A stretch of DNA of 64,000 nt from JABDQA01 sp963824415 (lineage in GTDB: Bacteria > Desulfobacterota > Desulfobulbia > Desulfobulbales > Desulfocapsaceae). The position numbers and the translations under genes are program-made. Shown here in pieces: positions 25,620-35,246 of this stretch (the stretch's first letter is position 1; each line of letters begins with the position of its first letter). The stretch covers positions 62,001 to 126,000 of the forward strand of contig CAWGPM010000015.1 of the NCBI GenBank assembly GCA_963824415.1. Direction: 5' to 3'. The notes beneath the pieces were generated by a model. That model did no database searches. It saw only the letters and a program-made list of their open reading frames with translations, and was not told the DNA's origin.

Positions 25620-27296
25620 ATGAGCTTATTCAAGTCAAACCGAATTATCATTGCATTATCTCTTGTCCTGATTGGCTTCAAGCTGTGGCTGGTGACTGCC
25701 CATTACCTTATGGCCACCACCACCCCCCATGACGATCTTCTCTTTGTCTCCCAGGCCCATGATATTCTCGGTGGAAACTGGCTGGGAACCTACAACCAGC
25801 TGACTCTGATAAAGGGTCCGTTTTATCCGCTTTTTATCGCCTTGAGTTATTATCTCAATATTCCTCTGCTGCTGTCACAACAGCTGCTGTACCTGTCTGC
25901 CTGCGTGCTGACTGTCCTGGCAATTTCTCCGCTGATCAAACAGAAATGGCTCCTTTTTCTCTTTTTCGCACTGCTGCTGCTCAATCCCTTCTCCTATAAT
26001 TACCCGGCGGTAGGAAGAGTGCTCAGACTTGGCATCTACATGTCTCTGGGACTGGCGACTTTTTCCTGCTTTCTGGGGCTGGTGGTGCGCAGAAAAAACA
26101 GCTGGTATATTTCACTGGTCTGGGCGCTGGGTGCTGGTCTATTCCTCGCCGCTTTCTGGCATACCCGCGAGGAGTCGATCTGGCTATTGCCTTCTCTTCT
26201 TTTACTGCTGATTCCAGCAATTACGTATCTGTTTCGTCTGCCGCGTTCGAGAATGCTGCTTATGGCTTCTATTTATGCACTTCCCTTTGTAATGCTTTTC
26301 TGGGCCCACCATTTGCTGACAGCAATCAACCATGATCATTACGATGTAGCGGCAACCATCGAACTGGAGACACCCGAGTTTAAATCTGCCTATGGAGGCC
26401 TGCTGCGAATCGAATCAGAGCATTGGCGGCAATATTTTCCGGTTGTTCACGATGTCAGACAGCAAGCCTATTACGCCAGTCCGACCTTTAATGAACTGCG
26501 GCCTTATCTCGACGGCGAGATTGGGGAGAAATGGAAAAATCTTTGCGGTTGTGATGATATTCCCGCCGCCTTTTTCATCTGGGCCTTTCGAGATTCAGTC
26601 GCCGCGGCCGGATATTATACTGGCGGCCCGGATGCACTTGCCTTCTATCGGCGTATGGGAGAGGAAATCGACCAGGCCTGCGCTGAGGGAGAACTCGAAT
26701 GCCGCCCCAGGGTCACCTCATTGATACCGGCCTGGCACCGGGAATTTAATGCTCTATTGTTGCCGACTTTCTACTCTGTCCTGCAGAAATCCATCGGTTT
26801 TACAGACTTCTCTGCCAGTACTGACGGCATGATCAGTCAGGGAAGGGAAGGTATCATGTTCATGTTTGAGGTAGTAACCAGGGAGAAACTCTTGCCCAGC
26901 CACAGAGACACCCTTGAAAACTATCCGGAATACTATCGACACCTTGACACTGAAAAAATCCGGATATTAAATGATATCGGTGCAGCTTACCAGATCTTCA
27001 CCACCCCGCTTTTTCTTGGATCGCTCATCATATTCATGCTGATACTCGGCAGAAGTATCGTGAAAAAAGAACTCTCCCTTATTACGGTCGCCTCCGGTGC
27101 GGCACTTGGCGGTGTTCTGTCGATTGCTTTTATTCTCTCCCTGTTGAGTATCACCTCATATTCAGAGATCGAAAGAGCCATGCATTCCACCTATCCGATG
27201 GTGCTGCTTTTTATTGCAATGGTCATTCTCGATACGGTGGACTGGTTGACTGTTCGACGTAAAACAAGCATTTACTCCGACGTCTCTGAACCATGA
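25620..27296 (+). CDS. Polytopic GT-C-like membrane protein, tandem paralogue A
   Basis: About 558 residues from ATG 25620; an upstream TTG at 25554 is less likely. A first helix is followed by TTPHDDLLFVSQA, with a DD pair where GT-C enzymes keep acidic catalytic residues, then GNWLGTYNQLTLIKGPFYP. About ten more helices follow, a soluble region (AFRDSVAAAGYY, CRPRVTSLIPAW) and three C-terminal helices. It is clearly related along its full length to the next gene. The pair may transfer two sugars or one may assist the other. No known family name is assigned. The stop overlaps the next start (ATGA). Confidence 0.7.
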   Translation: MSLFKSNRIIIALSLVLIGFKLWLVTAHYLMATTTPHDDLLFVSQAHDILGGNWLGTYNQLTLIKGPFYPLFIALSYYLNIPLLLSQQLLYLSACVLTVLAISPLIKQKWLLFLFFALLLLNPFSYNYPAVGRVLRLGIYMSLGLATFSCFLGLVVRRKNSWYISLVWALGAGLFLAAFWHTREESIWLLPSLLLLLIPAITYLFRLPRSRMLLMASIYALPFVMLFWAHHLLTAINHDHYDVAATIELETPEFKSAYGGLLRIESEHWRQYFPVVHDVRQQAYYASPTFNELRPYLDGEIGEKWKNLCGCDDIPAAFFIWAFRDSVAAAGYYTGGPDALAFYRRMGEEIDQACAEGELECRPRVTSLIPAWHREFNALLLPTFYSVLQKSIGFTDFSASTDGMISQGREGIMFMFEVVTREKLLPSHRDTLENYPEYYRHLDTEKIRILNDIGAAYQIFTTPLFLGSLIIFMLILGRSIVKKELSLITVASGAALGGVLSIAFILSLLSITSYSEIERAMHSTYPMVLLFIAMVILDTVDWLTVRRKTSIYSDVSEP

Positions 27297-28960
27297 CAAT
27301 TATCTCCAGAACATCTACCCCAGCCAGGCTGGTACTGACCTGCATTGCCTTTTTTCTGATCAAACTCTGGTTGATCGGACCACTTGAGCTGGTTGCGGTT
27401 AAAATGCCTCATGATGATCTGCTTTTCATAAATCAAGCGGAAAATATTATCGAGGGCAACTGGCTCGGGCCATATAACCAACTGACCCTGATAAAGGGGT
27501 CATTTTATCCAATTTTCATCGCCGGAGCGCATTTTCTTGGTATTCCATTGCTTACTGCTCAGCAGATTTTATACGCGATCGCCTGTGGTGTTGTAATTTG
27601 GGCGCTCTCCCCGGTGATTCGCCAGCCCTGGATCCTCCTGCTGATCTTTCTTTTTCTTCTGCTTAATCCGTTTACCTATAATTATCCCGCCATGGGGCGC
27701 ATACTCAGGCTCGGAATTTACCAGTCGCTTGGCATGCTAGCCGTTGGCTCGATGATCGGGCTCTATCTGCGAATCGGCGACTCCTGGAAAAAGACCGTGG
27801 GCTGGGCCGTACTTAACGGGGTGTCAATTTCAGCACTATGGCATACCCGGGAAGAGTCAATATGGATCGTTCCAACGCTCGTGCTGATGACGCTCGTCCT
27901 GGCCTTGCGCATTAAAATATCAGGATATGGCAGTTTTAAGCATCTGATAACCGCTCTGCTGATTTCGGCGATGATTTGGCTCGGGCTCACTGCAACGCTC
28001 AAGGGGCTCAATTCTCACTTTTATGGTGTCTCTGCCACCATAGAGATGCAAACAGCCGAATTCAAATCCGCCTATGGGGGACTTCTGCGTATAAGAACAG
28101 ATAGTTCGCGGCGCTTTTACCCTGTGGTATCCGAGGCTCGGCAGCAGGCGTACAAGGTCAGTCCTGCCTTTGCCGAACTAAAACCATTTCTGGATGGCGA
28201 ACAGGGTAAACAGTGGATCGACCTTGCGCATTCCGACGATTTCCCTGCAGGCTTTTTTATCTGGGCCTTTCGAGATGCGGTAGCAGCGGCCGGCTATTAT
28301 CAGGACAGCACTCTGGCTCTGGAATTCTATCGCCAGATCGGCCTGGAAATCGATGCCGCCTGCAAGGCCGGTAAGCTGGACTGCCGCCCACGGTATACCT
28401 CGCTGATGCCGCCGTGGTCCAGAGAATACAACAAACTCCTGCTGCCTACCTTTGCTTCGATTTTTAAAAGAATTGTGCATTTTCAAGGATTCTCCGCTGA
28501 TATCGAAGATATTATGAGCAAAGGCAATGCCGAGATGATGCAGCGTATTGAACTGATCACCCGCGAAAAATTGCGAACCAGCCGGATGGATAAGCTCAAA
28601 GGTTACCCGGACTACCATAATCATTTAAATATCGAGAAAGTCAGAATTCTCAATGATGTCGGAGCATTCTATCAACTGCTGATTCCGCCGCTGTTCTATG
28701 GCTCACTGGTTCTGATGCTTCTTTTGGGCCTGGTTCCCAAAACGAGAAGGATGAGCTCTCACTATCTCGTTTTTTATCTGTCTCTGCTGGCTGGCCTGTG
28801 TTCTATTGTATTCATTCTGAGTCTGGTCGTTTTGACGTCCTATGCCTCCATTCATCGGGCAATGCATGTAAGCTACCCGTTGGTCCTGCTGATGATCGTT
28901 TGCACGCTGCTTGCCGTTATTGAAGTTATTTACCACCGCCGCCAGGAGCCCTTAAGATGA
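27293..28960 (+). CDS. Polytopic GT-C-like membrane protein, tandem paralogue B
   Basis: 555 residues. The order of helices and motifs repeats paralogue A: KMPHDDLLFINQAENI, GNWLGPYNQLTLIKGSFYP, NPFTYNYPAMGRILRLGIY, LWHTREESIWIVP, AFRDAVAAAGYY and CRPRYTSLMPPW. Roughly half of the residues look identical by eye. The acidic DD and the charged TREES loop are retained, so both copies probably keep the same chemistry. Its start overlaps the A stop and its stop overlaps the deacetylase start (both ATGA), so three genes are coupled. Confidence 0.7.
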   Translation: MTIISRTSTPARLVLTCIAFFLIKLWLIGPLELVAVKMPHDDLLFINQAENIIEGNWLGPYNQLTLIKGSFYPIFIAGAHFLGIPLLTAQQILYAIACGVVIWALSPVIRQPWILLLIFLFLLLNPFTYNYPAMGRILRLGIYQSLGMLAVGSMIGLYLRIGDSWKKTVGWAVLNGVSISALWHTREESIWIVPTLVLMTLVLALRIKISGYGSFKHLITALLISAMIWLGLTATLKGLNSHFYGVSATIEMQTAEFKSAYGGLLRIRTDSSRRFYPVVSEARQQAYKVSPAFAELKPFLDGEQGKQWIDLAHSDDFPAGFFIWAFRDAVAAAGYYQDSTLALEFYRQIGLEIDAACKAGKLDCRPRYTSLMPPWSREYNKLLLPTFASIFKRIVHFQGFSADIEDIMSKGNAEMMQRIELITREKLRTSRMDKLKGYPDYHNHLNIEKVRILNDVGAFYQLLIPPLFYGSLVLMLLLGLVPKTRRMSSHYLVFYLSLLAGLCSIVFILSLVVLTSYASIHRAMHVSYPLVLLMIVCTLLAVIEVIYHRRQEPLR

Positions 28961-29784
28961 GTGCGCTTCTTCTCAGTGTTGATCTAGAAGACGTCCGCGA
29001 CTGGGTAAAAGATGGCTATCGCTATCGAGAGGGGGTTCCCGATAACACAAGGCGGTACCTCGATTTTTTCAACAGATGGAATGTTCAGGCAACATTTTTC
29101 GTGGTCGGCCAGGTGGCAAGGCGCTACCCCGGGCTGATCCAGGAAATCGCAAATGCCGGGCACGAGCTGGCTTGTCATGGCAACACGCACCTGCAGCTGG
29201 ACAAACTCAGCCCGCAAAGCTTTAAGGCTGATCTGCAGGAGAATCTAGAGGCTCTTGAGGAGTTCACCGGCAAACCAATCAAGGGATTTCGGGCCCCCAC
29301 CTTCTCACTGACCAGGAACACTTCGTGGGCCTATGATATACTCGCCGAGCTGGGTTTTATTTACTCCAGCTCAGTTCTGCCTGCCAGAAATCCGCTCTAT
29401 GGCTGGCCTGAATTCGGGACCGGGTATCGAAAAATGGAATCTGGCATCTGGGAGTTGCCCGCCACACTCCATCAGATACCCGGCTTGCGAGTCCCGATGG
29501 CAGGGGGAGTTTATTTCAGGGTATTGCCTTTTTTATTTACACGCTGGGCCATAGGCAGGCTGGCCGCCAGAGACCAGCCCATAATCACCTATTTTCACCC
29601 CTATGATATCGACACGAAACAGGAACGGTTCATGCACCCGGACCTGAACGAACGAAAACACTTGAATATGCTGATGTATATTGGTCGAGGAAAAGTGCTT
29701 AAACGTCTCGACAAACTGCGCTCAGCGGTTTCTTTCAGCTCGTATGAAGCATACGTCAGTCGTATTCAGAAAAATTCCCTTTGA
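28957..29784 (+). CDS. Polysaccharide deacetylase, PEP-CTERM/XrtA-locus-like subfamily
   Basis: 275 residues. A NodB-fold carbohydrate esterase that removes acetyl groups from N-acetyl sugars. The metal-binding set is SVDLEDV (usual SVDxED), CHGNTH (HxxxH), then GFRAPTFSLT and YFHPYDID, where the last His would activate water. This pattern is that of deacetylases found in exopolysaccharide loci. No signal peptide, so action is cytoplasmic. It overlaps the preceding gene by four bases and converges with the GT2 gene, overlapping it by 29 bases. Confidence 0.85.
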   Translation: MSALLLSVDLEDVRDWVKDGYRYREGVPDNTRRYLDFFNRWNVQATFFVVGQVARRYPGLIQEIANAGHELACHGNTHLQLDKLSPQSFKADLQENLEALEEFTGKPIKGFRAPTFSLTRNTSWAYDILAELGFIYSSSVLPARNPLYGWPEFGTGYRKMESGIWELPATLHQIPGLRVPMAGGVYFRVLPFLFTRWAIGRLAARDQPIITYFHPYDIDTKQERFMHPDLNERKHLNMLMYIGRGKVLKRLDKLRSAVSFSSYEAYVSRIQKNSL

Positions 29785-30658
29785 TCGACAGGCTCTGATT
29801 TTTCCTGATCAAGGCCAGTTGTTCGGCAATGAGTCCCAGAAAAAAGAAAATCAGACCGGTGACGAACAAAAAGAGCGTACCGACCGAAATACCCTCTCCC
29901 CGGAAAAGAATGGGCAGCCCCCAGACACCGCTGAATATCAGAAAAAAAATTGCGGGCGGTAAAAAGACACGCATCGGATTGAACAGCGTGACAATGTGAA
30001 AAATCTCCATCACGGTTTCGAAAGCCGTTTTGGTGGAAATGGTCGACTGACCGGCAATCCTTGGCGTTACCGTGATAGGCTGCTCAACCACGAGATGACG
30101 TTGATTGATAAAAACCAGGGTAATTACGTCGCTGAATGCCATCGTGTCCGGGCAGAGCTGAATATATTTCTGGGCAAGTTTTGTCTGGTATATTTTCATG
30201 CCTGAATTCAAATCATGTATATGAATGGGCATCAGCAGTGTCGCAATTTTACGGATAAGCAGTTTGCCTATTTTCCTGTATGTACTCTCCTTGTACTGAT
30301 TCCTGCGCCCGACCACCATGTCTGCTTCCTGCTCTTTAAGCGTCTGGTATAAGGAACGCACATCTTCGGGCCGGTGCTGCCCGTCCGCATCGATGGTTAT
30401 GATATATGGCGTCTGGGCGGCGTATATCCCCGTCTTGATCGCGCCGCCGTATCCTCTGTTTACTTTATGGTTAAGCGGGGTAAAGAAATCCATATGCTGG
30501 TAGCGCTCCAGCAGTTCTCTGGTATTGTCAGCGGAACCGTCGTTGACGATAATCAACTTACACTGATTGGCTGCGCAAAAATCGATAAGCTCGGGCAGAA
30601 AGGATGCCAGAGCTTTTTCTTCATTATAAGCAGGAACAATTATCGTGAGGTCATTCAT
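29756..30658 (-). CDS. GT2 glycosyltransferase, polyprenyl-phosphate sugar synthase-like, with membrane tail
   Basis: 300 residues. A GT-A fold starts TIIVPAYNEEKALASFL; the donor-binding VNDGSADNT and metal site TIDADGQHRPEDV follow, with VVGRRNQY. Two C-terminal membrane helices are seen (VFLPPAIFFLIFSGVWGLP and VGTLFLFVTGLIFFFLGLI). This is the layout of DPM1/GtrB-like enzymes that load a sugar on polyprenyl phosphate, the donor for GT-C enzymes next door. It runs opposite to paralogues A/B and overlaps the deacetylase end. Confidence 0.85.
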   Translation of the reverse strand: MNDLTIIVPAYNEEKALASFLPELIDFCAANQCKLIIVNDGSADNTRELLERYQHMDFFTPLNHKVNRGYGGAIKTGIYAAQTPYIITIDADGQHRPEDVRSLYQTLKEQEADMVVGRRNQYKESTYRKIGKLLIRKIATLLMPIHIHDLNSGMKIYQTKLAQKYIQLCPDTMAFSDVITLVFINQRHLVVEQPITVTPRIAGQSTISTKTAFETVMEIFHIVTLFNPMRVFLPPAIFFLIFSGVWGLPILFRGEGISVGTLFLFVTGLIFFFLGLIAEQLALIRKNQSLSIKGNFSEYD

Positions 30659-30813
30659 GCGGCTGAGCTCTTTGAAAACGTTGGTTGACCGGGTACTTTT
30701 CCCCTACCGATCAGGGGAAGTATAAAAGCGTATCATCCGGTGTCAAGAAAAATGCAGTTCCCTGCCTGTGCAGTCAAGATAGACCTGTGCAACCGTTCAA
30801 TGCCCTTTAGTAT

Positions 30814-32219
30814 TCAAGTATTGTCAAGAATCAGCGCTGGTGTTTTCAGTTCCAGCAGAACATCGCGCTGCTGGGACTGGCTGAACTGATCTTCCAGAAG
30901 ATAATAAGTTGCAGCGTCCAATTCAGGGACACGCGCTTCCCCTCCACGTTCCGGGTAGAAATGCAAAATCATTACGTTTCTGGCTTCTCGAAATTTCACC
31001 AGGTTATTGATTCCACCTCCACATAATACAATAAGAGCCAGAATAAGAGAGATTTTTCGAAATTGGCCTATCGCCGCAAGAGCCGCGGTCGCTATCAACA
31101 GCGGCAAATAATGCAGAGAATAAAGAAAGGTCTCTTCACCGTAAAGTAAATGAAGTACCAGCTGCCCGGCCAGAGTCAGGCCAATGATCAGACGAATCCG
31201 GGGAGATGGAGCGTTGCCCCAAAAGAGATTTTTGATCCCGATGCCGAGCAGCAGCAACCAGCAGGCCGCTGCTGCTGTTGCCAACACGCCACCCGACCAT
31301 GGAAATGAATGCTGCACGGTCAGAATTTGCCAGTCCGGCCTGTTGATTTTTCCAACCAGCTCGATATCTGGCATCACGATGCTGGTGGAAAAAAAAGAGA
31401 TCAATATCCGCAACGGTCCTCCTGATTCTTCCGTCACGAGGTAGTTTAATTCGCTATTGTCTTGGAGGAAGAAAAGCGATGTCGGAAATATCTGTTTTTG
31501 AATATACCAGCCAAGAGATAACGATCAATAACACCAGTACACTTACCCTGAGCGCCTTCCAGATACTCAGATTGACAAAACTTGCGATAAGACCTGACAT
31601 CCAGTTGGTGATGGTAAAACTAAACGAGGCAACGTTTGCAAAAACATACCACTATCTCCGAAACGGGCCGATACTGGCTGAACGACGCAACGATTAGTGG
31701 TGCCATTATTGAGAGTGATCCAAACGAGTACGTTTCAGGAACAGAGAACCAGAAAATCGAAGCGGCACTGAACACACCAAGCAAACTGAATATGGCAGCA
31801 TCCAAGCGTGGAAGAGACATCAGCCTGAGCAGTAAATAAAGCGCTGCCGCCCAGAAAAAGGCAACCAGAGCGATAATCACCTGAACCGCTTGCACCGGGC
31901 CAAAACCTGCAAATCGCCCGAATACCCCAAGCACAGTTTTTGTGGAGAAATACCCGGCAAGCGAAAAAAGCGGATGTACGCTGGCCCGGTAGTGAGAGGC
32001 ATCATCGACCCCGGTCATATTGTAGAACACCCGCGTCATATCTGACTGAAACCAGAAGTCAATGCCTTCCAGGCCATAGAGTACCGGATCCAGGTAGGCA
32101 AATGTCATCGAAGAGAAGACGCCAGCACACAGTGCCAGACCAAAAGCAATCAGCGCATCTATCGAATAATTATCTCTGCCTGAACGGAGTATGGATGCAG
32201 CATGCTTGGAGCTTTTCAT
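30814..32219 (-). pseudogene. Polytopic membrane protein gene broken by two homopolymer frameshifts
   Basis: Three successive minus-strand frames read as one membrane protein of about 467 residues. Frame 1 (from ATG 32219, ends ...ASFSQYRPVSEIVVCF) passes to frame 2 at a run of five A's on the plus strand (31650-31654); frame 2 reads ANVASFSFTITNWMSGL and on to VYSKTDISDIAF. It passes to frame 3 at four A's (31472-31475), which reads FFLQDNSELNYLVTEES and on to TPALILDNT. Dropping one base from each run gives a single open frame. About ten hydrophobic helices are visible. Its family is not recognised; context suggests a GT-C or flippase-like envelope role. Confidence 0.75.
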
Positions 32220-32252
32220 TTTGGCGGAAAAAAAATATGCGCTAAATATTTA

Positions 32253-33701
32253 TCAGGAGGCCAGCCATAAGATGAAACAGGCCGCAACCGCAACTGCATA
32301 ACTCACCCAATCCTTGATGGTGAAAAGAATCGGGTCCTCCTGCATCATGCCACGGCTGACGCATACCCACACCCGGCTGACCCAATAGAGCAGCAGCGGA
32401 CAGATAAACCATAAGACCCAGGGCCTGCTATAGAGCAGTTGGACATCCTCACTGTTGATATACAGAGCCATTACCAGAACAGACATGTACCCGCTTGCTG
32501 TTCCCATATTCTGGACGATGCGTGCATCAGCAGCAACATAGCCCCTTCCCTCCATGATATCCTGCTCAGAAGTCCTGGCCTGATAGAGGTCTGAACTTCT
32601 TTTCATCAAAGCGAGACTGAAGAAAATAAACATCGAAAAAGACAACAGCCAGAATGACGGCATGATCGCAACGGCTGCACCACCGGCAAATATGCGGATT
32701 GTATATAGTGCTGCCAGCAAGACCACATCAACCAACACTACCCTCTTCAGCCATATGGTATACAGGACGGTGATGACTAGGTATACAAGCAGTATGGAAA
32801 CAAAGGTTATACCCAGAAAGGCACCGATCAGGATAGCGAGAAGAGTAAAAAGAGGAACCAGCAGGCTCGCAGTTTTTATCGCTATCTTGCCAGCCGCCAC
32901 AGGCCTTCCTGATTTTTTTGGGTGTTTTCTATCTGCTTCTATATCGAAAAGATCATTGAGCAGGTAGACACCGGAAGCACAGAGGCAGAAAGCGATAAAT
33001 GCGAGTGTTGCACGAAACAGCAGGGCTGTATCGGTTATCTGATGTGCTGCTATAAGAGGCACGAACACGAGCAGATTTTTTATCCACTGATGTATGCGAA
33101 TTGCCCTGGCGTATTCGATCCAGCCCGATCGCGGCGCTGTTATTATTTTCTCGATTTTATGTTTTTTGTAAGTGCTATGGTGCTTGATATTACTTGAATC
33201 GACTAGTACCACTCCAGCCAATCGATTGTTGGGGCCATTGGGGATTTCATCTTCATCGTGGCATACATAGACAAAACTCGACGATTCTCTGCCACCGGGT
33301 AAATCTCCGGTTGAACCCACCTCTGCCGCCTCAAGCAACTCCTGGATGTCCACTACAGCCTTAAACAAACCAAGATGTGAAGCGATTCTACTGCCAATTT
33401 CCGGTGATGAAGAGGTGGCCAGATAAAGCTCTCTTCCCATGTTCTTCTGCTGTTGGAGATACTCGAGGAGTTCCTGATTGTATGGCAGGTATTTCTCATT
33501 AGGCAAAGCGCGGCTGATGAGTTGCTCACGCAGATAAGCGAAACCGCGGATGAGCCAGAATGGCAGATAAAGCATACAGAGCGGTTTGACTTTGACCAGG
33601 ATATAGAACGACTCCCAGTAAATATTGGTTCTTACCAATACCCCTTCATTTTTGACAATGATCGAGGGCAATGTGATCGGGCCAGGGCTTGTCTGCATCA
33701 T
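32253..33701 (-). CDS. UbiA-family prenyltransferase fused to a degenerate HAD domain
   Basis: 482 residues. The C-terminal two thirds is a UbiA enzyme: RIHQWIKNLLVFVPL, then the first Asp-rich site LLNDLFDIEADRKHPKKSG, and LAALYTIRIFAGGAAV near the second site, as in decaprenyl-phosphate phosphoribosyltransferase-type proteins. The N-terminal 190 residues align with the HAD half of known HAD-UbiA fusions, with ATSSSPEIGSRIASHLGLF as motif II, but the DxDGT nucleophile site reads VKNEGVL and the motif IV acid pair reads VVLVDSSN. Phosphatase activity is therefore probably lost. Start is ATG 33701 with a second ATG beside it and no clear ribosome site. Confidence 0.8.
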   Translation of the reverse strand: MMQTSPGPITLPSIIVKNEGVLVRTNIYWESFYILVKVKPLCMLYLPFWLIRGFAYLREQLISRALPNEKYLPYNQELLEYLQQQKNMGRELYLATSSSPEIGSRIASHLGLFKAVVDIQELLEAAEVGSTGDLPGGRESSSFVYVCHDEDEIPNGPNNRLAGVVLVDSSNIKHHSTYKKHKIEKIITAPRSGWIEYARAIRIHQWIKNLLVFVPLIAAHQITDTALLFRATLAFIAFCLCASGVYLLNDLFDIEADRKHPKKSGRPVAAGKIAIKTASLLVPLFTLLAILIGAFLGITFVSILLVYLVITVLYTIWLKRVVLVDVVLLAALYTIRIFAGGAAVAIMPSFWLLSFSMFIFFSLALMKRSSDLYQARTSEQDIMEGRGYVAADARIVQNMGTASGYMSVLVMALYINSEDVQLLYSRPWVLWFICPLLLYWVSRVWVCVSRGMMQEDPILFTIKDWVSYAVAVAACFILWLAS

Positions 33702-33857
33702 TTGTCAATTCTATCAGTCTGCTGCGATGACGTTGAAAAACCAGTCGAAAACGAAACCCGTTGGAGTAAATTGGATGCACATTTGTTTCGGCCAACACCA
33801 GATTAAGCGGCAACCGCAACAATCGTTAACTTCAAGGTAGCCTTCAGATATGGTGGA

Positions 33858-34451
33858 TTATCGAAACGGCTTGTAGAAGCGCTTGTCAGCTTCAGCTAAT
33901 TCGAGCATCGGCAGATCGCTTGAGGTATCACCATAGGCGTAAATATTCTCGAATTCTCCGAGATTGATTTCCGCAACAATCCGGTCGACTTTTTCAACAC
34001 CCTTGCAGTTTTTACCGCTCAGTCTGCCGGTCACGCACCCATGCGCATCGGTCTCAAGCTCGCTGCCGATCAGCCTGAGTTGATGGTGCCGGCACCATGG
34101 CTCAAGCATGATACGGGGACTGGCACTGACGATGTATATGATGTCCCCATCACCTTTATGTCTTTGCAGGCACGGCCAGAAATCGTCTCTAATGATATCG
34201 GGCAGCAATCTGCTGCAATAGGCGTCGGCCTGCTCACTTAGCGTCGCCAATTGATAACCGGCAAACATTTTAGTGAGAAAGGTCTCCTTCAATGCCGTGC
34301 CGGGATCTCTTTTTGCGAGGTATGAAATAATGCCTGGCAGCGATGATATACATATCGTAACCATCCTTGCCCTGTTCACGGACCATAAAAAATAGAGAAA
34401 ACTGTCTCTTCTGCTGATGGTACCATCAAAATCGAACAGGGCTAAGTTCAC
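33858..34451 (-). CDS. HAD-IB (SerB-like) phosphatase
   Basis: About 197 residues from GTG 34451, which has GAGG six bases upstream; the open frame extends to 34508. All HAD motifs are intact: FDFDGTISRRDS (nucleophile and acid), IVSASP (motif II), SGKNCKGVEKV (motif III Lys) and YGDTSSDLPML (motif IV). HAD-IB members remove phosphate from small phospho-metabolites and some lipid phosphates. It lies just upstream of the HAD-UbiA fusion on the same strand, so it may supply the phosphatase step that the fused domain has lost; that is inference. Confidence 0.82.
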   Translation of the reverse strand: MNLALFDFDGTISRRDSFLYFLWSVNRARMVTICISSLPGIISYLAKRDPGTALKETFLTKMFAGYQLATLSEQADAYCSRLLPDIIRDDFWPCLQRHKGDGDIIYIVSASPRIMLEPWCRHHQLRLIGSELETDAHGCVTGRLSGKNCKGVEKVDRIVAEINLGEFENIYAYGDTSSDLPMLELAEADKRFYKPFR

Positions 34452-34529
34452 CAGTACCTCGCGTACCGAAGAAAATCCTTTGTGAAATATAACCGAGTGC
34501 CATGTCAAGCCTCATCTGTCGGATCTGGC

Positions 34530-34640
34530 TTGCCCTTTTGGCTTCCTGGCTTCGTTACTCCTTCGGTTTCATAGCGCTGCTATGCGCCCTCAGTCGTGCC
34601 TCGCAGGAAATCAAAATTGCGGCGCCATTTTACGACATCC
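34530..34640. repeat. Possible dispersed palindromic intergenic element
   Basis: Between ndk and the HAD gene. It has the hairpin CATAGC-GCT-GCTATG (34570-34584) in a GC-richer non-coding segment with the look of REP-like intergenic units. Only one copy is in the window, so repeat status is a guess. It has no T run and is a poor terminator. Confidence 0.25.
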
Positions 34641-34664
34641 AAGACTTGACATAACACGAGCGTA

Positions 34665-35078
34665 TTAGAGCAGTTCCAGCCCAGAGAAAAAGTATGAAAT
34701 TTCAAAAGCGGCCGTCTCCGGCGCATCCGAGCCGTGGGTCGCATTCTCTCCGACAAAGGTGCCGAATTCCTTTCTCAGGGTGCCTTCGGCTGCCTCGGCG
34801 GGATCGGTGGCCCCCATCAACGCACGCCATTTGGTGATTGCCCCTTCCGCTTCCAGGACCATGACCAGACACGGGCCGCTGCTCATAAAATCGGTAAGTT
34901 CACCAAAAAACGGCCGTTCTCGATGTACATAGTAAAAACCTTCGGCCTCTTTTTTTCCCAGAAAGAGTTTTTTCAAACCGACAATTTTAAAGCCTTCGGC
35001 ATAGATTCGGGCCAGGATTTTTCCAGCATTGCCGGCTGCAAAGGCATCCGGCTTGATAATCGCAAATGTTCTTTCCAT
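34665..35078 (-). CDS. ndk: Nucleoside diphosphate kinase
   Basis: 137 residues from ATG 35078 (AAGG eight bases upstream); an upstream extension to 35138 is not family-like. Ndk moves phosphate between NTPs and NDPs through a phospho-histidine. Landmarks are ERTFAIIKPDAF, RPFFGELTDFMSSGPCLVMV and the active-site His in GENATHGSDAPETA. It is slightly shorter than usual in no domain. It stands alone, with its own promoter, downstream of cbiC. Confidence 0.96.
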   Translation of the reverse strand: MERTFAIIKPDAFAAGNAGKILARIYAEGFKIVGLKKLFLGKKEAEGFYYVHRERPFFGELTDFMSSGPCLVMVLEAEGAITKWRALMGATDPAEAAEGTLRKEFGTFVGENATHGSDAPETAAFEISYFFSGLELL

Positions 35079-35138
35079 TGTAATAACCTTGAAAGCAGAA
35101 TTGAAAGTTGAATGTATTGGCAAACATAAACGAGGCAA

Positions 35139-35167
35139 CCTGTAGCAGTCGCATCGGATTTTGTCAA
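35139..35167 (-). promoter_or_regulatory. Candidate sigma-70 promoter of ndk
   Basis: On the minus strand, TTGACA (35162-35167, exact consensus), a 17-base spacer and TACAGG (35139-35144, three of six). The strong -35 and ideal spacing carry the call; the -10 is weak. It lies 60 bases before ATG 35078. Confidence 0.45.
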
Positions 35168-35246
35168 CATCAGGCTGGTTTCCAGCTTGTTTTGATCGGC
35201 CTTGATTGATTCGTCAAAACGTATCTGCCGAAATCTCAACCCCAGG

